The notes beneath the pieces are model-generated. The model had not been told where the DNA came from. It did not search any database and was given only the letters and a program-made list of their open reading frames with translations. Below, piece after piece: positions 49,846 to 59,100 of a stretch of DNA of 64,000 nt. The stretch lies in NCBI RefSeq assembly GCF_035917335.1, contig NZ_CP109067.1:3347001-3411000 (forward strand). The letters run 5' to 3'. Within the stretch, counting starts at the first letter, position 1. Every line of letters starts with the position of its first letter. The translations under genes and the position numbers were made by a program. Origin of the DNA: Micromonospora sp. NBC_01813 (lineage in GTDB: Bacteria; Actinomycetota; Actinomycetes; Mycobacteriales; Micromonosporaceae).

Positions 49846-49897
49846 CTCAGGTACGGCTACCCGCGGGCCTTGTCCGCAACGGGTAGCCGTACCTGAG
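49846..49897. terminator. Large hairpin terminator inside the sulfotransferase 3' end
   Basis: A perfect 17-bp stem: 49846-49862 (CTCAGGTACGGCTACCC) pairs with 49881-49897, with an 18-nt loop that can add an inner GCGG/CCGC stem. It lies just after the TylF stop (49825) and covers the last 16 codons and stop of the convergent sulfotransferase gene. It can stop transcription from both sides. Confidence 0.75.
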
Positions 49898-50836
49898 CAG
49901 CAGCGGCCCGCACAGCGCCGTCACCGCCCGACGGTGCCTCGGTGGGAGAGCGGACTGCCACGCGTCGTCGCGGCGCAGCCGCAACCGCCCGGTCCGAAAG
50001 CGCATCGGGTTTCCCCCGATCCGGTGGTCGGCGCCGAGATCGACGTGCTCGCCGGTCAGGTAGGCCAGGTCCTGCTCGGCGGGAACCAGCCCGGCGAAGG
50101 CGCAGAGGTCGCGTACGGTGCCCACCGGATCGGCCACGAGTTGCTCGTAGCGGACCCGGCGAACCGGGATGTCCCGCCTGCCGTCCGCCGCCCCGTCGAC
50201 CCGCATGATCGAGCCGGACCGGCCGATCAGTCCGGCGACCACGTTGTGCACGTCCCAACCGAGGGCCGACGCCACCGGCGAGAAGCGGGGCATTTCCTGG
50301 CCGTCACCCGACTCCGGGCGAAGGACGCTCTTCGTCCACGAGTACGCGACGCCCCGCGGATCCCGCACCAGGTGCACCATCCGCAGATCGATCTCGGGTG
50401 CCCAGCGAAGGCAGAGGGCGATCGCCGGGAACTTCGACGAGTCCACCACCACATCCGCGCCGGTCAGCGCCGACGCGGCGGCATAGACGGCACTGTTGTA
50501 GGCCGCGTACTCGTCCACCAGCGTCTGCAGGCGACGACCCAGTCTCGGGCCGGCCAGGGCGGGCACCCGGCGCAGCCGGGGCACCGTGGCGCGTAGCTCC
50601 AGCACCCGTCCCAGGTCGACCTTCGCCCAGCCGCCGAAGGCGCGCTCCCCCACCTCGGTCCAGAAGTCACAGCGGGCGTACGACTGGCCACACGCGCAGT
50701 AGTCGTCGGCGAGTCGGATCACCCCCCACAGGTCCGCGACCTCACCCAGTGCGCAGACTCCGGGCAGTGCGCCGAGCATCCGGTCGAGCAGGGTGCTGCC
50801 GCTGCGGCCTACCCCGCCGATGTAGACAACCCGCAT
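49847..50836 (-). CDS. Sulfotransferase-family protein
   Basis: 329 residues from ATG 50836, with AAGGA at good spacing; the longer frame upstream lies inside the flippase gene and is rejected. PAPS-binding features are visible. The 5'-phosphosulfate loop is GGVGRSGSTLLDRML at residues 7-20. The 3'-phosphate region is VHLVRDPRGVAYSW near residue 170. The C terminus is encoded by the arm of a terminator hairpin. It overlaps the flippase 3' end by 28 nt. It probably sulfates a carbohydrate made or exported by the neighbouring genes. Confidence 0.88.
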   Translation of the reverse strand: MRVVYIGGVGRSGSTLLDRMLGALPGVCALGEVADLWGVIRLADDYCACGQSYARCDFWTEVGERAFGGWAKVDLGRVLELRATVPRLRRVPALAGPRLGRRLQTLVDEYAAYNSAVYAAASALTGADVVVDSSKFPAIALCLRWAPEIDLRMVHLVRDPRGVAYSWTKSVLRPESGDGQEMPRFSPVASALGWDVHNVVAGLIGRSGSIMRVDGAADGRRDIPVRRVRYEQLVADPVGTVRDLCAFAGLVPAEQDLAYLTGEHVDLGADHRIGGNPMRFRTGRLRLRRDDAWQSALPPRHRRAVTALCGPLLLRYGYPLRTRPAGSRT

Positions 50837-52470
50837 GCCTCGTCCTTTTCGATCGTCGGTTCGGGTGGGGCCACCGATTTGGCGGCCGGTGGTTCGGGGA
50901 CCAGGGGACGGGCGGCGCGCCGCCGCTGCCGTACCGTCGGCGCGCACCGGTGCAGCAGCCCGGCGAGGCGGGCCCGCTCCGTACTGTCGAAGAAGCCCGC
51001 CGCCGCGAGGGTGACCGCCGCGACCAGCAGGACGACGACGGCACCGAGCGCCATGGTCACGCCGGCACCCCCACGCCCGGGGAGGTCCGGCAGGTACGGC
51101 ATGACCAGCCAGCCGGCGACGGCTCCAACGCCACCGGCGACGGCCCCCGGACACATCGCCCGAAGCACCGGCGTCACCGGCCGGTTGGTCGACCGGTGGA
51201 AGTACACGACGAAGCCGGCGTTGCTGGCGATGACCGCGACGAGGGTGGAGACCGGCGCGCCGAGCGGTCCCACCAGCCGCAGCAGCGGATAGATCAGCGC
51301 GACGTTCATGGCGAACGCCACCAACAGCGCCGCGGTCTCCCGGGCCGGCCGGCCCTCGGCGCGGGTGACCATCGTGGCGACCCCCACCACGAGGCCCACC
51401 GCGTACCCGGGTGCCAGGATCGCGACGGACGCGGCGGCCCAGGGCACGTCGTGACCCATCCAGAACTCGACCAGCGGCTGCGCACACACCGCCAGGACGG
51501 CGGCGCACGGCACCGCGAACGCGGCGAGATAGCGGGTGGCCCGCAGGTAGAACCGGTCGACCCAGTCCCGGCCGTACCGGGCGGCCTGGGCCACCGTGAT
51601 CGGGAACAGCACCGTGAAGAGCAGGTCGGCCGGCATCCGCAACAGGCTGAGCAGCCGCACGCCGATGTCCAGACCGCCGACGGCGGCAGGGCCGAACGCG
51701 CCACCGACCAGGAGCGGGTTGATCTGGAGGGTGCCGGCTCCGGCCGCCCTGGTGACCTGCACCGGCAGCCCGTACCCGAAGAGGCTCCGGACGTCGGACC
51801 GACGGATCTGGCGGAGCGAGGGGGTCAGCCCGTGGGCCGTGCGGTACGCGAGCACCGTCAGCAGCGCGGTGCAGATCGCGCTGCTGGCCGCCGTGGCCGC
51901 GCCCAGCGCGGCGAGCCCGCCGCCGAAGTGGATCACCAGCACCGAGAACGCAGCACCGAGCAGGGCGGCCAGCCCGGTGGCGGCGGCGATGGCGGCGTAC
52001 CGCTGGGTGCCGGCGAGCATCGCCCGCCATGGCAGCGAGACCCGGTCCGCGAGCACCCCGGCCATCAACCACAGGGCGGCCTCCCGGGCCTGCAGCACCG
52101 GATCGGTGAGGTGGAAGAACCGGGCAAGCAGCGGCCAGCCGGCCAGGGTCGCGACGATCGCGACGAGGCCGATCCCCACCCCGCAGAGCAGCCCCAGGCC
52201 GAGCGCGGCCCGCGCGCGCCGCCGTGCCTGTTCGCCGTACGCCTGTGCGACCTCGCGGATCAGCGCCGGCCCGAGGCCCAGGTCCACCAGCAACACCAGC
52301 GAGCAGAGCAGGCCGAGCAACGCCCAGACGCCGAAGGTGTGCGCGCCGAGCCCGCCGTAGACGATCGGCAGGGTGGCCAGGGTGGCGGCGGCGACGACCA
52401 CTCTGGCCGCGAGCAGGCTGCCGGTGCCCTGCGCGACCTGCCGACTGAGGCTGGCCCGCACGCTAGCCAC
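50809..52470 (-). CDS. Polysaccharide flippase (Wzx/MOP superfamily)
   Basis: 553 residues. About 13-14 hydrophobic helices start with SLLAARVVVAAATLATLPIV and include GLVVGVATMVTRAEGRP-type loops. FGVWALLGLLCSLVLLVDLG and PVQVTRAAGAGTL fit the MOP/Wzx pattern of O-antigen and exopolysaccharide flippases. The C-terminal 50 residues are a basic/Pro-rich cytosolic tail. It overlaps the sulfotransferase gene, so the two are an operon. Lipid-linked saccharide export across the membrane is the likely role. Confidence 0.88.
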   Translation of the reverse strand: MASVRASLSRQVAQGTGSLLAARVVVAAATLATLPIVYGGLGAHTFGVWALLGLLCSLVLLVDLGLGPALIREVAQAYGEQARRRARAALGLGLLCGVGIGLVAIVATLAGWPLLARFFHLTDPVLQAREAALWLMAGVLADRVSLPWRAMLAGTQRYAAIAAATGLAALLGAAFSVLVIHFGGGLAALGAATAASSAICTALLTVLAYRTAHGLTPSLRQIRRSDVRSLFGYGLPVQVTRAAGAGTLQINPLLVGGAFGPAAVGGLDIGVRLLSLLRMPADLLFTVLFPITVAQAARYGRDWVDRFYLRATRYLAAFAVPCAAVLAVCAQPLVEFWMGHDVPWAAASVAILAPGYAVGLVVGVATMVTRAEGRPARETAALLVAFAMNVALIYPLLRLVGPLGAPVSTLVAVIASNAGFVVYFHRSTNRPVTPVLRAMCPGAVAGGVGAVAGWLVMPYLPDLPGRGGAGVTMALGAVVVLLVAAVTLAAAGFFDSTERARLAGLLHRCAPTVRQRRRAARPLVPEPPAAKSVAPPEPTIEKDEACGLSTSAG

Positions 52471-52576
52471 GGGAGTCCATCTCGTCGGGTGACAGCGTCA
52501 CCAGCAGGAGTTTGAGCAAGCGGTCCGAGGTGTGCCGGCTAGCGGAGACCCGTTTCGTTGATCCGCGACGAGACAC

Positions 52577-52750
52577 CTAGACGGCCGACCAGGGAGCGTC
52601 GTTCAGCACACACCCGGTCAGTGGAGCGCCGCCGCCGCGAAGCATCTCCACGGTGGCTCGGGCCTGGGTTGGGCCGCCTGCCCCGCCCCCGACGGACATC
52701 AGCAGCCACCAGCCGCGGGGCACGGCTCGCATCGTCCGACAGCGCTCCAT
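52577..52750 (-). pseudogene. 57-codon ORF resembling the C terminus of a Wzc/CpsD-like tyrosine kinase
   Basis: An ATG at 52750 preceded by AGGAGG opens a 57-residue frame. Its second half, TQARATVEMLRGGGAPLTG followed by CVLNDAPW, resembles the last helices and strand of bacterial tyrosine autokinases that control polysaccharide length. The catalytic P-loop part is absent. It sits just upstream of the flippase on the same strand, where such a gene would be expected, so it is probably a deletion remnant. A good ribosome site means it may still be translated. The rest of 52471-53097 holds no other gene. Confidence 0.4.
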
Positions 52751-52983
52751 GACGCCTCCTACCCAAATACGCTTTTTGGCATGAAACTAGTTCTACCAGA
52801 CATATCGTGCCGGTGTTCGCCATAAGTCTGAAACACAGCTATCCGACGCGGCCGCCTACCGGTACTACTGTTTCTCCGCCTGGCCAACGTCGGGATCGAG
52901 CTCACTGCTGACCTGTTCCGGGAACCTGCTCCGCGACCAGCACCCCGACCTCGCCGTCTGGTCGATCTGCCGGCCAGCACGGA

Positions 52984-53064
52984 TTGAAGATCGTCTTGCA
53001 GCGGGTTGAAGCTCGTCTTGCCCCGGATAGCTAGAGTCAGGCGTTCGCCGGCAGTGAGCCGGCG
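52984..53064. promoter_or_regulatory. Direct repeat and hairpin upstream of the DinB-like gene
   Basis: Two copies of TTGAAGMTCGTCTTGC, 22 bp apart (52984-52999 and 53006-53021), lie on one face of the helix and look like an operator. A perfect 7-bp stem CGCCGGC/GCCGGCG follows at 53046-53064, 34 nt before the GTG. It could be a leader hairpin. No known riboswitch pattern was recognised. Confidence 0.45.
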
Positions 53065-53097
53065 AGAGGTGTCCCGACGGTCTGACCAGGAAGGGGC

Positions 53098-53592
53098 GTG
53101 GCCGGGGTGGATGGCGGCGAGAAGAACGCACTGTTGATGTTCTTGGAGGCGCAACGTACCAGCGTTCTTGCGGTCGTTGACGGCCTCGACATCGATGCCC
53201 TCACAACTGCAGTCCTGCCCTCGGGATGGACGCCGCTGGGCCTCGTGGAACACCTCGGCTACGCAGAGCGGCACTGGTTTCAGGAGGTTGCCACCGGCTC
53301 CGCGGAGCCGCTGCCCTGGCCCGACAACGACCACGCGCCGCTAACCACCCCGCGAGTTCCGTCCGTGGTCTTCGCGTTCTACCGCGCCCAGTGCGCACGG
53401 TCCAACGCCGTCCTTGCCGCTACGCCGCTGTCCGCGCCTGCCCGGGGGCGTCACCCAGGTCCGCTCGGAGATGAAGTCACCGACCTGCGTCGCATCGCTC
53501 TTCACATGATCGAGGAGACCGCACGTCATGCGGGTCATCTGGACGTCGCACGCGAGCTGATCGATGGAATGACCGGGCTCGGGCCTCGATAG
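53098..53592 (+). CDS. DinB/DUF664-family protein
   Basis: 164 residues from GTG 53098 with AGGAAGGGG upstream. It is a four-helix DinB-like bundle: LEAQRTSVLAVVDGLD at the start, then TPLGLVEHLGYAERHWFQE with the family His, and a third His-containing helix ALHMIEETARHAGHLDVARE. The three His residues are the usual metal ligands. Actinobacterial members (DUF664) include mycothiol-dependent transferases; this is a possible thiol-linked detoxification enzyme. Confidence 0.85.
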   Translation: MAGVDGGEKNALLMFLEAQRTSVLAVVDGLDIDALTTAVLPSGWTPLGLVEHLGYAERHWFQEVATGSAEPLPWPDNDHAPLTTPRVPSVVFAFYRAQCARSNAVLAATPLSAPARGRHPGPLGDEVTDLRRIALHMIEETARHAGHLDVARELIDGMTGLGPR

Positions 53593-53616
53593 CTGTCTCG
53601 GTCGAAGCAAGGTAAC

Positions 53617-53662
53617 TCCTTTGCCGGGCGTGCGGCAGCGACCGTAGCCTGAACAGCTATGA
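53617..53662 (+). promoter_or_regulatory. Leaderless-promoter-like element (copy 2)
   Basis: TTGCCG (-35-like) at about 53621, 18 nt, then TAGCCT (-10-like), and an ATG only about 8 nt further on. The 45-nt stretch matches the region upstream of valS at 59825-59870 at most positions with one gap. Here it stands before the truncated VOC fragment. Confidence 0.4.
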
Positions 53663-53905
53663 CGTACGGATCATCCAGTTGACCCCGCCGGGGTCAGGCT
53701 GCTCCGTCGTGATCGGCAAAGACGCGGTCCCGGACATGCCGCCCGGTTCGCTACGCGGGCTGCAGCTTGTCGTGTCGGACATCAAAGCGGCGCACGCCGA
53801 GCTCACCGACCGCGACGCTGGTTCGCAGCACACCCCAGATCCCGCGTACGCCCGGTTCGTCGCGCAGCGCCGTGACGGTCACCATCCGCGGCCACCGAGC
53901 CCGAT
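53660..53905 (+). pseudogene. Chimeric pseudogene: VOC fragment fused to a fragment of the 18759-type gene
   Basis: From about 53664 to 53815 the plus strand codes VRIIQLTPPGSGCSVVIGKD and PGSLRGLQLVVSDIKAAHAE, about 90% identical in DNA to 18384-18535 in the VOC gene. From about 53825 to 53900 the minus strand codes VTALRDEPGVRGIWGVLR, matching residues near 125-145 of the 18759-19769 product. In the intact locus these two genes are convergent and separated by a tandem repeat. The remnant keeps that orientation but lacks the intervening part of about 0.8 kb. It is therefore the scar of a second copy. Confidence 0.8.
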
Positions 53906-54354
53906 CAGCCGAGGGTGATCGGCACCCGGCTGGTCTCATCCGCCACCACCGTCACCCGCTCGGCTGCGGCGACGTCCTCGCCCGGAACCCGTACGGTGAA
54001 CTCGTACTCCCCCGGTGGCAGATCGGTCCAGGTGTACTCACCGCGCGCGTCGGTCATCCGGGCGATGTCCTCGGCCAGTTCCGCAGGCATCGGCCAGTCG
54101 ACCGTACGGACCTCCACCGGGATCACCGAAAGCGGTTCACCGGCCGGATCTCGTACCTCGATGATCGCCGTACCGCGGCCGGCGGCCGAACCCGGCGATG
54201 CCGAGGGCACCTCCGGCTGTCGCTGGTCCGAGACAGGAGTGTCCGGACCGATCGGCGCCGACGGTCCGGGCGAACTCGATGATTCGGTGGCGCAGCCCGC
54301 CAGCAGCAAGCTGACGAACAGCAACGGCAGAAGCGCATGTCGTACTGGCTTCAT
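53905..54354 (-). CDS. Lipoprotein with carboxypeptidase-regulatory-like domain
   Basis: 149 residues from ATG 54354. The signal peptide ends in the lipobox LLAGC, so Cys is lipidated. A Ser/Pro-rich tether of about 40 residues follows. The C-terminal 85 residues are a beta-sandwich of the carboxypeptidase-regulatory/Cna-B type (GTAIIEVRDPAGEPLSVIPV, then YTWTDLPPGEYEFTVRVPGE). No enzyme motif. It is likely an extracytoplasmic binding or structural lipoprotein. Its 3' end abuts the chimeric pseudogene. Confidence 0.8.
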   Translation of the reverse strand: MKPVRHALLPLLFVSLLLAGCATESSSSPGPSAPIGPDTPVSDQRQPEVPSASPGSAAGRGTAIIEVRDPAGEPLSVIPVEVRTVDWPMPAELAEDIARMTDARGEYTWTDLPPGEYEFTVRVPGEDVAAAERVTVVADETSRVPITLG

Positions 54355-54512
54355 GGCCAGTCCTCGTTTCACGGCCAGTCCTCGGATCACGTCATCGTTC
54401 AATCACGCAGGGTATCAAGATTCCCGGGGTGTGGTGCTGCCCGTCGCCGTCGTGCCGGTCCCCGTCCGGCGACCGGGTCGTGCGGTCACCGGACAGGGCC
54501 GTCGGCTTCGTA

Positions 54513-55490
54513 CTACAGGTCACGCCAGTAGACGAAGTTGTTGAAGACGGACTCGGTGATCCGCGGTCCGCTGTTGTGGTTGTTGTTCGGCGCGCCGCTG
54601 CCGTGGATGCCGTGCGCGTGCACCGCCACCGCGCAGGGGCCGCAGTCGGTCACGGAATACGTGTAGACGGGTCCGCCGCTGTTACCGCCGACCGTGTCGT
54701 GAAGGTAGAACAGCTCGGTGGACTGGGTCACCCGGATCTGGTCGAAGCTGGCCCACTGGGTGCCGAAGGCCTTGTCCCCGCTGTAGCCCCGGTTGTAGGT
54801 CGACGTGCCATTCTGGCTGGCGGAGGTCCACATGAAACCGTAGGTCCCGGTGCTGTTGCCGACCGTGCAGTTGAGCTTCATCGCACCGTAGTCGTAACCG
54901 TTGGTGAAGCTGTTCACCCATCCCCCGACCGAGTGCAGACTGGCCACGGTGCACGAGCCGTACGGCGTGGAACTGCCGTCGCGCCCCGGCCAGACCCTGA
55001 ACTCGCTGCGCGGGTACCACGCGGTGCCGTTACGGGGGTATACGCAGTGCCCAGCGGTGATCAGCGTGTCGGCACCGATCATCCAGCCGGTGCAGTGTCC
55101 CTGGGTGACCCCACCGGAGGTACGGGTGATCTGAACCGTGGAGCTCGCCGGCCACCAGTTCGCCGGGGTCGTCTGGTACCGGTTGTCCGTACCGATGATG
55201 CTGCTGATGCCGATCTCGCCCGGCTCGGTCTTGCCTTCGACCTGGCCGGCGGGCACCCGATCCGTCCCGTCGGCGCCGCGCCGCACCGTCGGACGGGTGG
55301 CCTGGACCATCGTCTCGTCGATCCGCTCGGCAAGGACCGCCGGGTTGATGGTTTCGCCCGTGTCGGAGACCGGGGTCACCATGTCGACAGCGCTGGTGGG
55401 TGTGGCCGCGGCGGGTGTCGCCGCGGCGGCCAGCGTCAACGCCGCCGTCGCGACGAGGACACCGAGCGTCCGGAGCGCCTTGTTGTCCAT
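54513..55490 (-). CDS. Secreted trypsin-like (V8/glutamyl-endopeptidase-type) serine protease
   Basis: 325 residues from ATG 55490, preceded by GGGAGG. Residues 1-30 are a signal peptide ending AAA. A propeptide of about 65 residues follows. The catalytic domain shows the full triad: His148 in LITAGHC, Asp200 in YDYGAMKL and Ser271 in VGGNSGGPVY. It has an even number of Cys for disulfides. It acts outside the cell. Extended frames upstream of 55490 are not preceded by a ribosome site. The 252 nt upstream, to the EACC1 gene, carry divergent promoters. Confidence 0.9.
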   Translation of the reverse strand: MDNKALRTLGVLVATAALTLAAAATPAAATPTSAVDMVTPVSDTGETINPAVLAERIDETMVQATRPTVRRGADGTDRVPAGQVEGKTEPGEIGISSIIGTDNRYQTTPANWWPASSTVQITRTSGGVTQGHCTGWMIGADTLITAGHCVYPRNGTAWYPRSEFRVWPGRDGSSTPYGSCTVASLHSVGGWVNSFTNGYDYGAMKLNCTVGNSTGTYGFMWTSASQNGTSTYNRGYSGDKAFGTQWASFDQIRVTQSTELFYLHDTVGGNSGGPVYTYSVTDCGPCAVAVHAHGIHGSGAPNNNHNSGPRITESVFNNFVYWRDL

Positions 55491-55742
55491 GGAACCTCCC
55501 GTTGATGAGGTGGGTGTCCGGTGGTCTCCACTCGAACGTATTCCCATAGGTGAATTCTCATCGCCTTCCCCTCGTTGGCGAGGTCTTCTGTCCATGAACC
55601 AACAGTTATTCGACCATCGTCGATGGTGATCGTCGGGCGCCGGGGAATCGACCGTTTGTCGCAACGATCGGATAGCCGACAGACGCGCCCAGCCACAGCG
55701 GCGACTCCGTAGCCTTCTCGTCGCGAAACAGGAGGAGGCTGC

Positions 55743-56120
55743 GTGTCGCAGGTACGGGTCGAGGTCACCTTCACGCCACTGACCGGCGACGACGATTTCG
55801 TGCTCGACCAGCTCACCGAGGAGTTGGCGGACGATCTTCGTGAGGTCGGGGACGTACGGCGCATTCCGCTCGCCCCCGATCCGGCGAGCAAAGGCATCGC
55901 GGAGCTGGCACTGGCAGCTGTCACCGTACTGACCAGCGTCGACCCCTCATACGTACAGTCGTTGGTCGATGTGGTCGTGGCGTTCCTGCACCGCCACACC
56001 GGCCGCCGCGTCCAGCTGCGCGTCGGCGACGTGGAGTTGACAATCGACCAGCCCACGCGGGGAGAGACCGCCGAACTGATCGAGACGGTACGGGCCGCGA
56101 TCGAAGCGGGCCGCCGCTGA
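55743..56120 (+). CDS. EACC1-like effector-associated protein
   Basis: 125 residues from a GTG at 55743 with GGAGGAGG 5 nt upstream. It has the pattern of the EACC1 (effector-associated constant component 1) domain: VRVEVTFTPL, then LDQLTEELADDLREVG, VRRIPLAPDPASKGIAELAL, a long helix (AAVTVLTSVDPSYVQSLVDV), and the end RRVQLRVGDVELTIDQPTRG. EACC1 proteins pair with caspase, trypsin or NTPase effectors in actinobacterial conflict systems and probably recruit or activate them. Its TGA overlaps the ATG of the caspase-helicase gene by 1 nt. Confidence 0.8.
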   Translation: MSQVRVEVTFTPLTGDDDFVLDQLTEELADDLREVGDVRRIPLAPDPASKGIAELALAAVTVLTSVDPSYVQSLVDVVVAFLHRHTGRRVQLRVGDVELTIDQPTRGETAELIETVRAAIEAGRR

Positions 56121-59100
56121 TGGGCCGGCACGCGCTGCTGCTCGGCACAGCCAGCTACCACGCCGACCGGAAACTCCCGGCGCTGCCCTCGGTACGCCAG
56201 GACGTCGCCCAGCTCAAGACGCTGCTCGACGGCGGCGGCGGCTTCGACACCGTCGACGCCCAGCTGGACCTGCCGGTCGCACACCTACGCCAGGTCGTCG
56301 AGGAATTCTACGGCCGACGCGGCAGGGACGACCTGACCCTGCTGTACTACTCCGGGCACGGCGTGCTGCACGAGGACAGGGAGTCGCTGTTTCTCACCGC
56401 CACGGATTCCCACGCCGGCCAGTTGCACGCCACCGCCTTCGACGTCGACGGCACCCTGCGGCATCTGCTGAACAGCACCAAGGCCAGTCAGAAGGTCGTT
56501 CTGCTCGACTGCTGCTTCTCCGGAGCCTTCACCGCCCGACACCGGTTCCGTGGCGGCGTACGGGAGGAACCGCGCCGAGGAAAGCGCGAACGGGGCACCT
56601 TCGTCCTGACCTCCAGTACCCACATGAAGGCATCGAAGGCGCAGGGACCCGACCGGCCGTCGGTGTTCACCGAGGTGCTGCTCGACGGGCTGCGCGGCGC
56701 GGCCGGCGGATCCGCCGACGGCTGGGTCACCACCAACGACCTCGCCCGCTACGCCATGACCGAGATGGCCCGACGTCGGCAGCACTCGCCGGTCGAGTCG
56801 AGCGAGGGGGTGACCGAACCCATCCGGCTGGTCGCCGCGCCGGACTCGGCGGCCGCCCGGGCGCAACCTGACACCGGCCCGACGAGTCCCGCCGACGACG
56901 CCCCGTTCGACGCCGACCAGTGGCGCCGCCTGATCACCTACTACGTCAACTGCATGGAACGCTCGGCCGCCCTGCGGTCCTTCATCGACCCGCAGGCGGT
57001 CAGCACGTACGCTCCGGCGCCGGCGGGTGCCGAGGCGGTGTTCACGGCGGCCTCGCCGGTCCGGTTGACCGGCCGGGCGTCCGCGCTGGCCGCCCGGGCC
57101 CGCGACCACGGCAAGGAGTTGCAGTACGGCTATCCGGTCGTCGCGGTCCGACCCTCCAGGCAGCAGCCGGTACGGTTGACGCCGCTGCTGATCTGCGACG
57201 TCACGGTGGGCACCGACGACGTCGTGCACGCCTCCTTCCCGCCACGGCCCGGCCCGGCACTGCTCGACCTGCTGCAGTTGTCCGACGTGGAGTCCGACGA
57301 GCTGCTGCAACGGGTCGGACAGGTCTTCGTACCCGGTGACCCGGCGGCCCTCACCGCCACCATCGACCTGCTGATGAAGACGTTCGGTCTGACTCCGGTG
57401 GCGGACCTCGACCCGACGGCGCTGGTCGGCCCACCGCGTCCCGGACCACTCGACCGAGTACAGAACGCCGCGCTGCTCTACTCCGTCGACGCTACGGCCT
57501 CACCGCAGCAGCAGCTCGTCGTCGACCTGCAGGGCATGATCAGGAATCCGCAGCTCATCGACCGGACAGCGTTGGCAACCCTCGCGGCGGGCCCGGGCGA
57601 GGCAGCTCCGGTATCGGTCGCGACCGTCGCGCTGGCGCCGGCCAACGAGGCACAGGAGGAGATCATCCGGGCCGCGATGTCGCAGCCGTTGACCGTCGCG
57701 CAGGGTCCACCGGGGACCGGGAAGAGCCAACTGGTCACCGCGCTGCTGGCCACCGCCACCGCCGCCGGCCAGAGTGTGCTGATCGGCTCCACCAGCAACC
57801 AGGCGGTGGACGCGGTGTTCGGCCGGGTCGGCGAGCTGGTCGGTCCCGGGCTGGTGCTGCGCACCGGAAACAAGGAGCACCGGCTGCAGGAGCCGAAGCA
57901 CATCGCCGACCTGATCGCCGCGTACCCGCCGGCGGAGAGCCACCTGGCACCCGACGACCGGACGCCGCTGTACGAACTCCGCCTGATCTCCGACGAGATC
58001 GACAGCCTGCGGCAGAGCCTGGACGATCAACGGCTGCTCGAACGCGACCTGGCCGACCTCGCAGCCGAGCGCCGACCGGGGCCGCGCCGCGAACACCGGG
58101 CCGGCAGTGAACACCGGGCCGGCCGCGATGCCGCAGCGGTCGGGCTGCCGGACGCCGACGCCGCGCTCGCGCGGCTGTACCGGCTCACCGACCGCGCCCT
58201 GAACAGCCGGTGGCTCGGCTGGTGGTACCGCTGGCGGCTACGTCGCCACGGTACCGACGACCGGGATGCCATCCGGGCCCTCGGCGAACGTACCGTCATC
58301 GAGCTGCGGTGGCGGGATTGTCGGCGACAGGCCGACGCGCTACCCGCTGCCGAGACGTCCTGGCAGCGGTTGACCGAACTCATCGGCGTCGAGCGGCCCC
58401 GGCGCAGCATCGAACTGCTGCGCGCCCAGATCGCCCATCGGGTGGCGTCGGGAGCCCGGCTGCTGCAGAACCGGGCCGACGAGATGACAAAGGCCAAACC
58501 GGACAGCTGGGCCTACTTCCCGCAGCTGCTCCGGGTGCTGCCGGGCTGGGCCGTCACGGCGCTGTCCGTGCGATGGATACGGCGGGAACCAGCGATGTAC
58601 GACCTCGTCGTGATCGACGAGGCCGCGCAGTGCACCGTGCCGGCGATCCTGCCCATGCTGTACCGCGCCAAACGGGCACTGATCATCGGTGATCCCCGGC
58701 AGTTGCCACCCGTCGTCGAGCTTGCCGACGCCGACGATCTCGCCGAGCAGACCAAGGCCGGACTCGGCACCGGATGGTTGAACACCCGGCGGCTGCGCTA
58801 CGCACGCCATTCGGCGTACGACGCATTCGCCGCCGCGGCCGGCACGGCCTATCTGCTCGACGAGCACTACCGCTGCCACCCGGACATCGTCGACGCCCCC
58901 AACCGGGAGGTGTACCAGGGCCGCCTCACCGTGTTGACCGATCCGGCCCGGCTGACCGCTCCCGCCGAACCGGCCGTACGGTGGCGCGACGTGCCGGGTA
59001 CGTTCAGCTACGGACCGACCGGGTCCGGACGCAACGACGTCGAGATCTCGGCGGTGATGACCGAAGTGGCCGAGCTCCGCGCGGCCCACCCGGAGGCATC

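Noticed and set aside
50837-52072. N-terminal extension of the sulfotransferase
   Set aside because: It is the wrong frame of the flippase gene. The ATG at 50836 has a ribosome site and starts the PAPS-binding motif.
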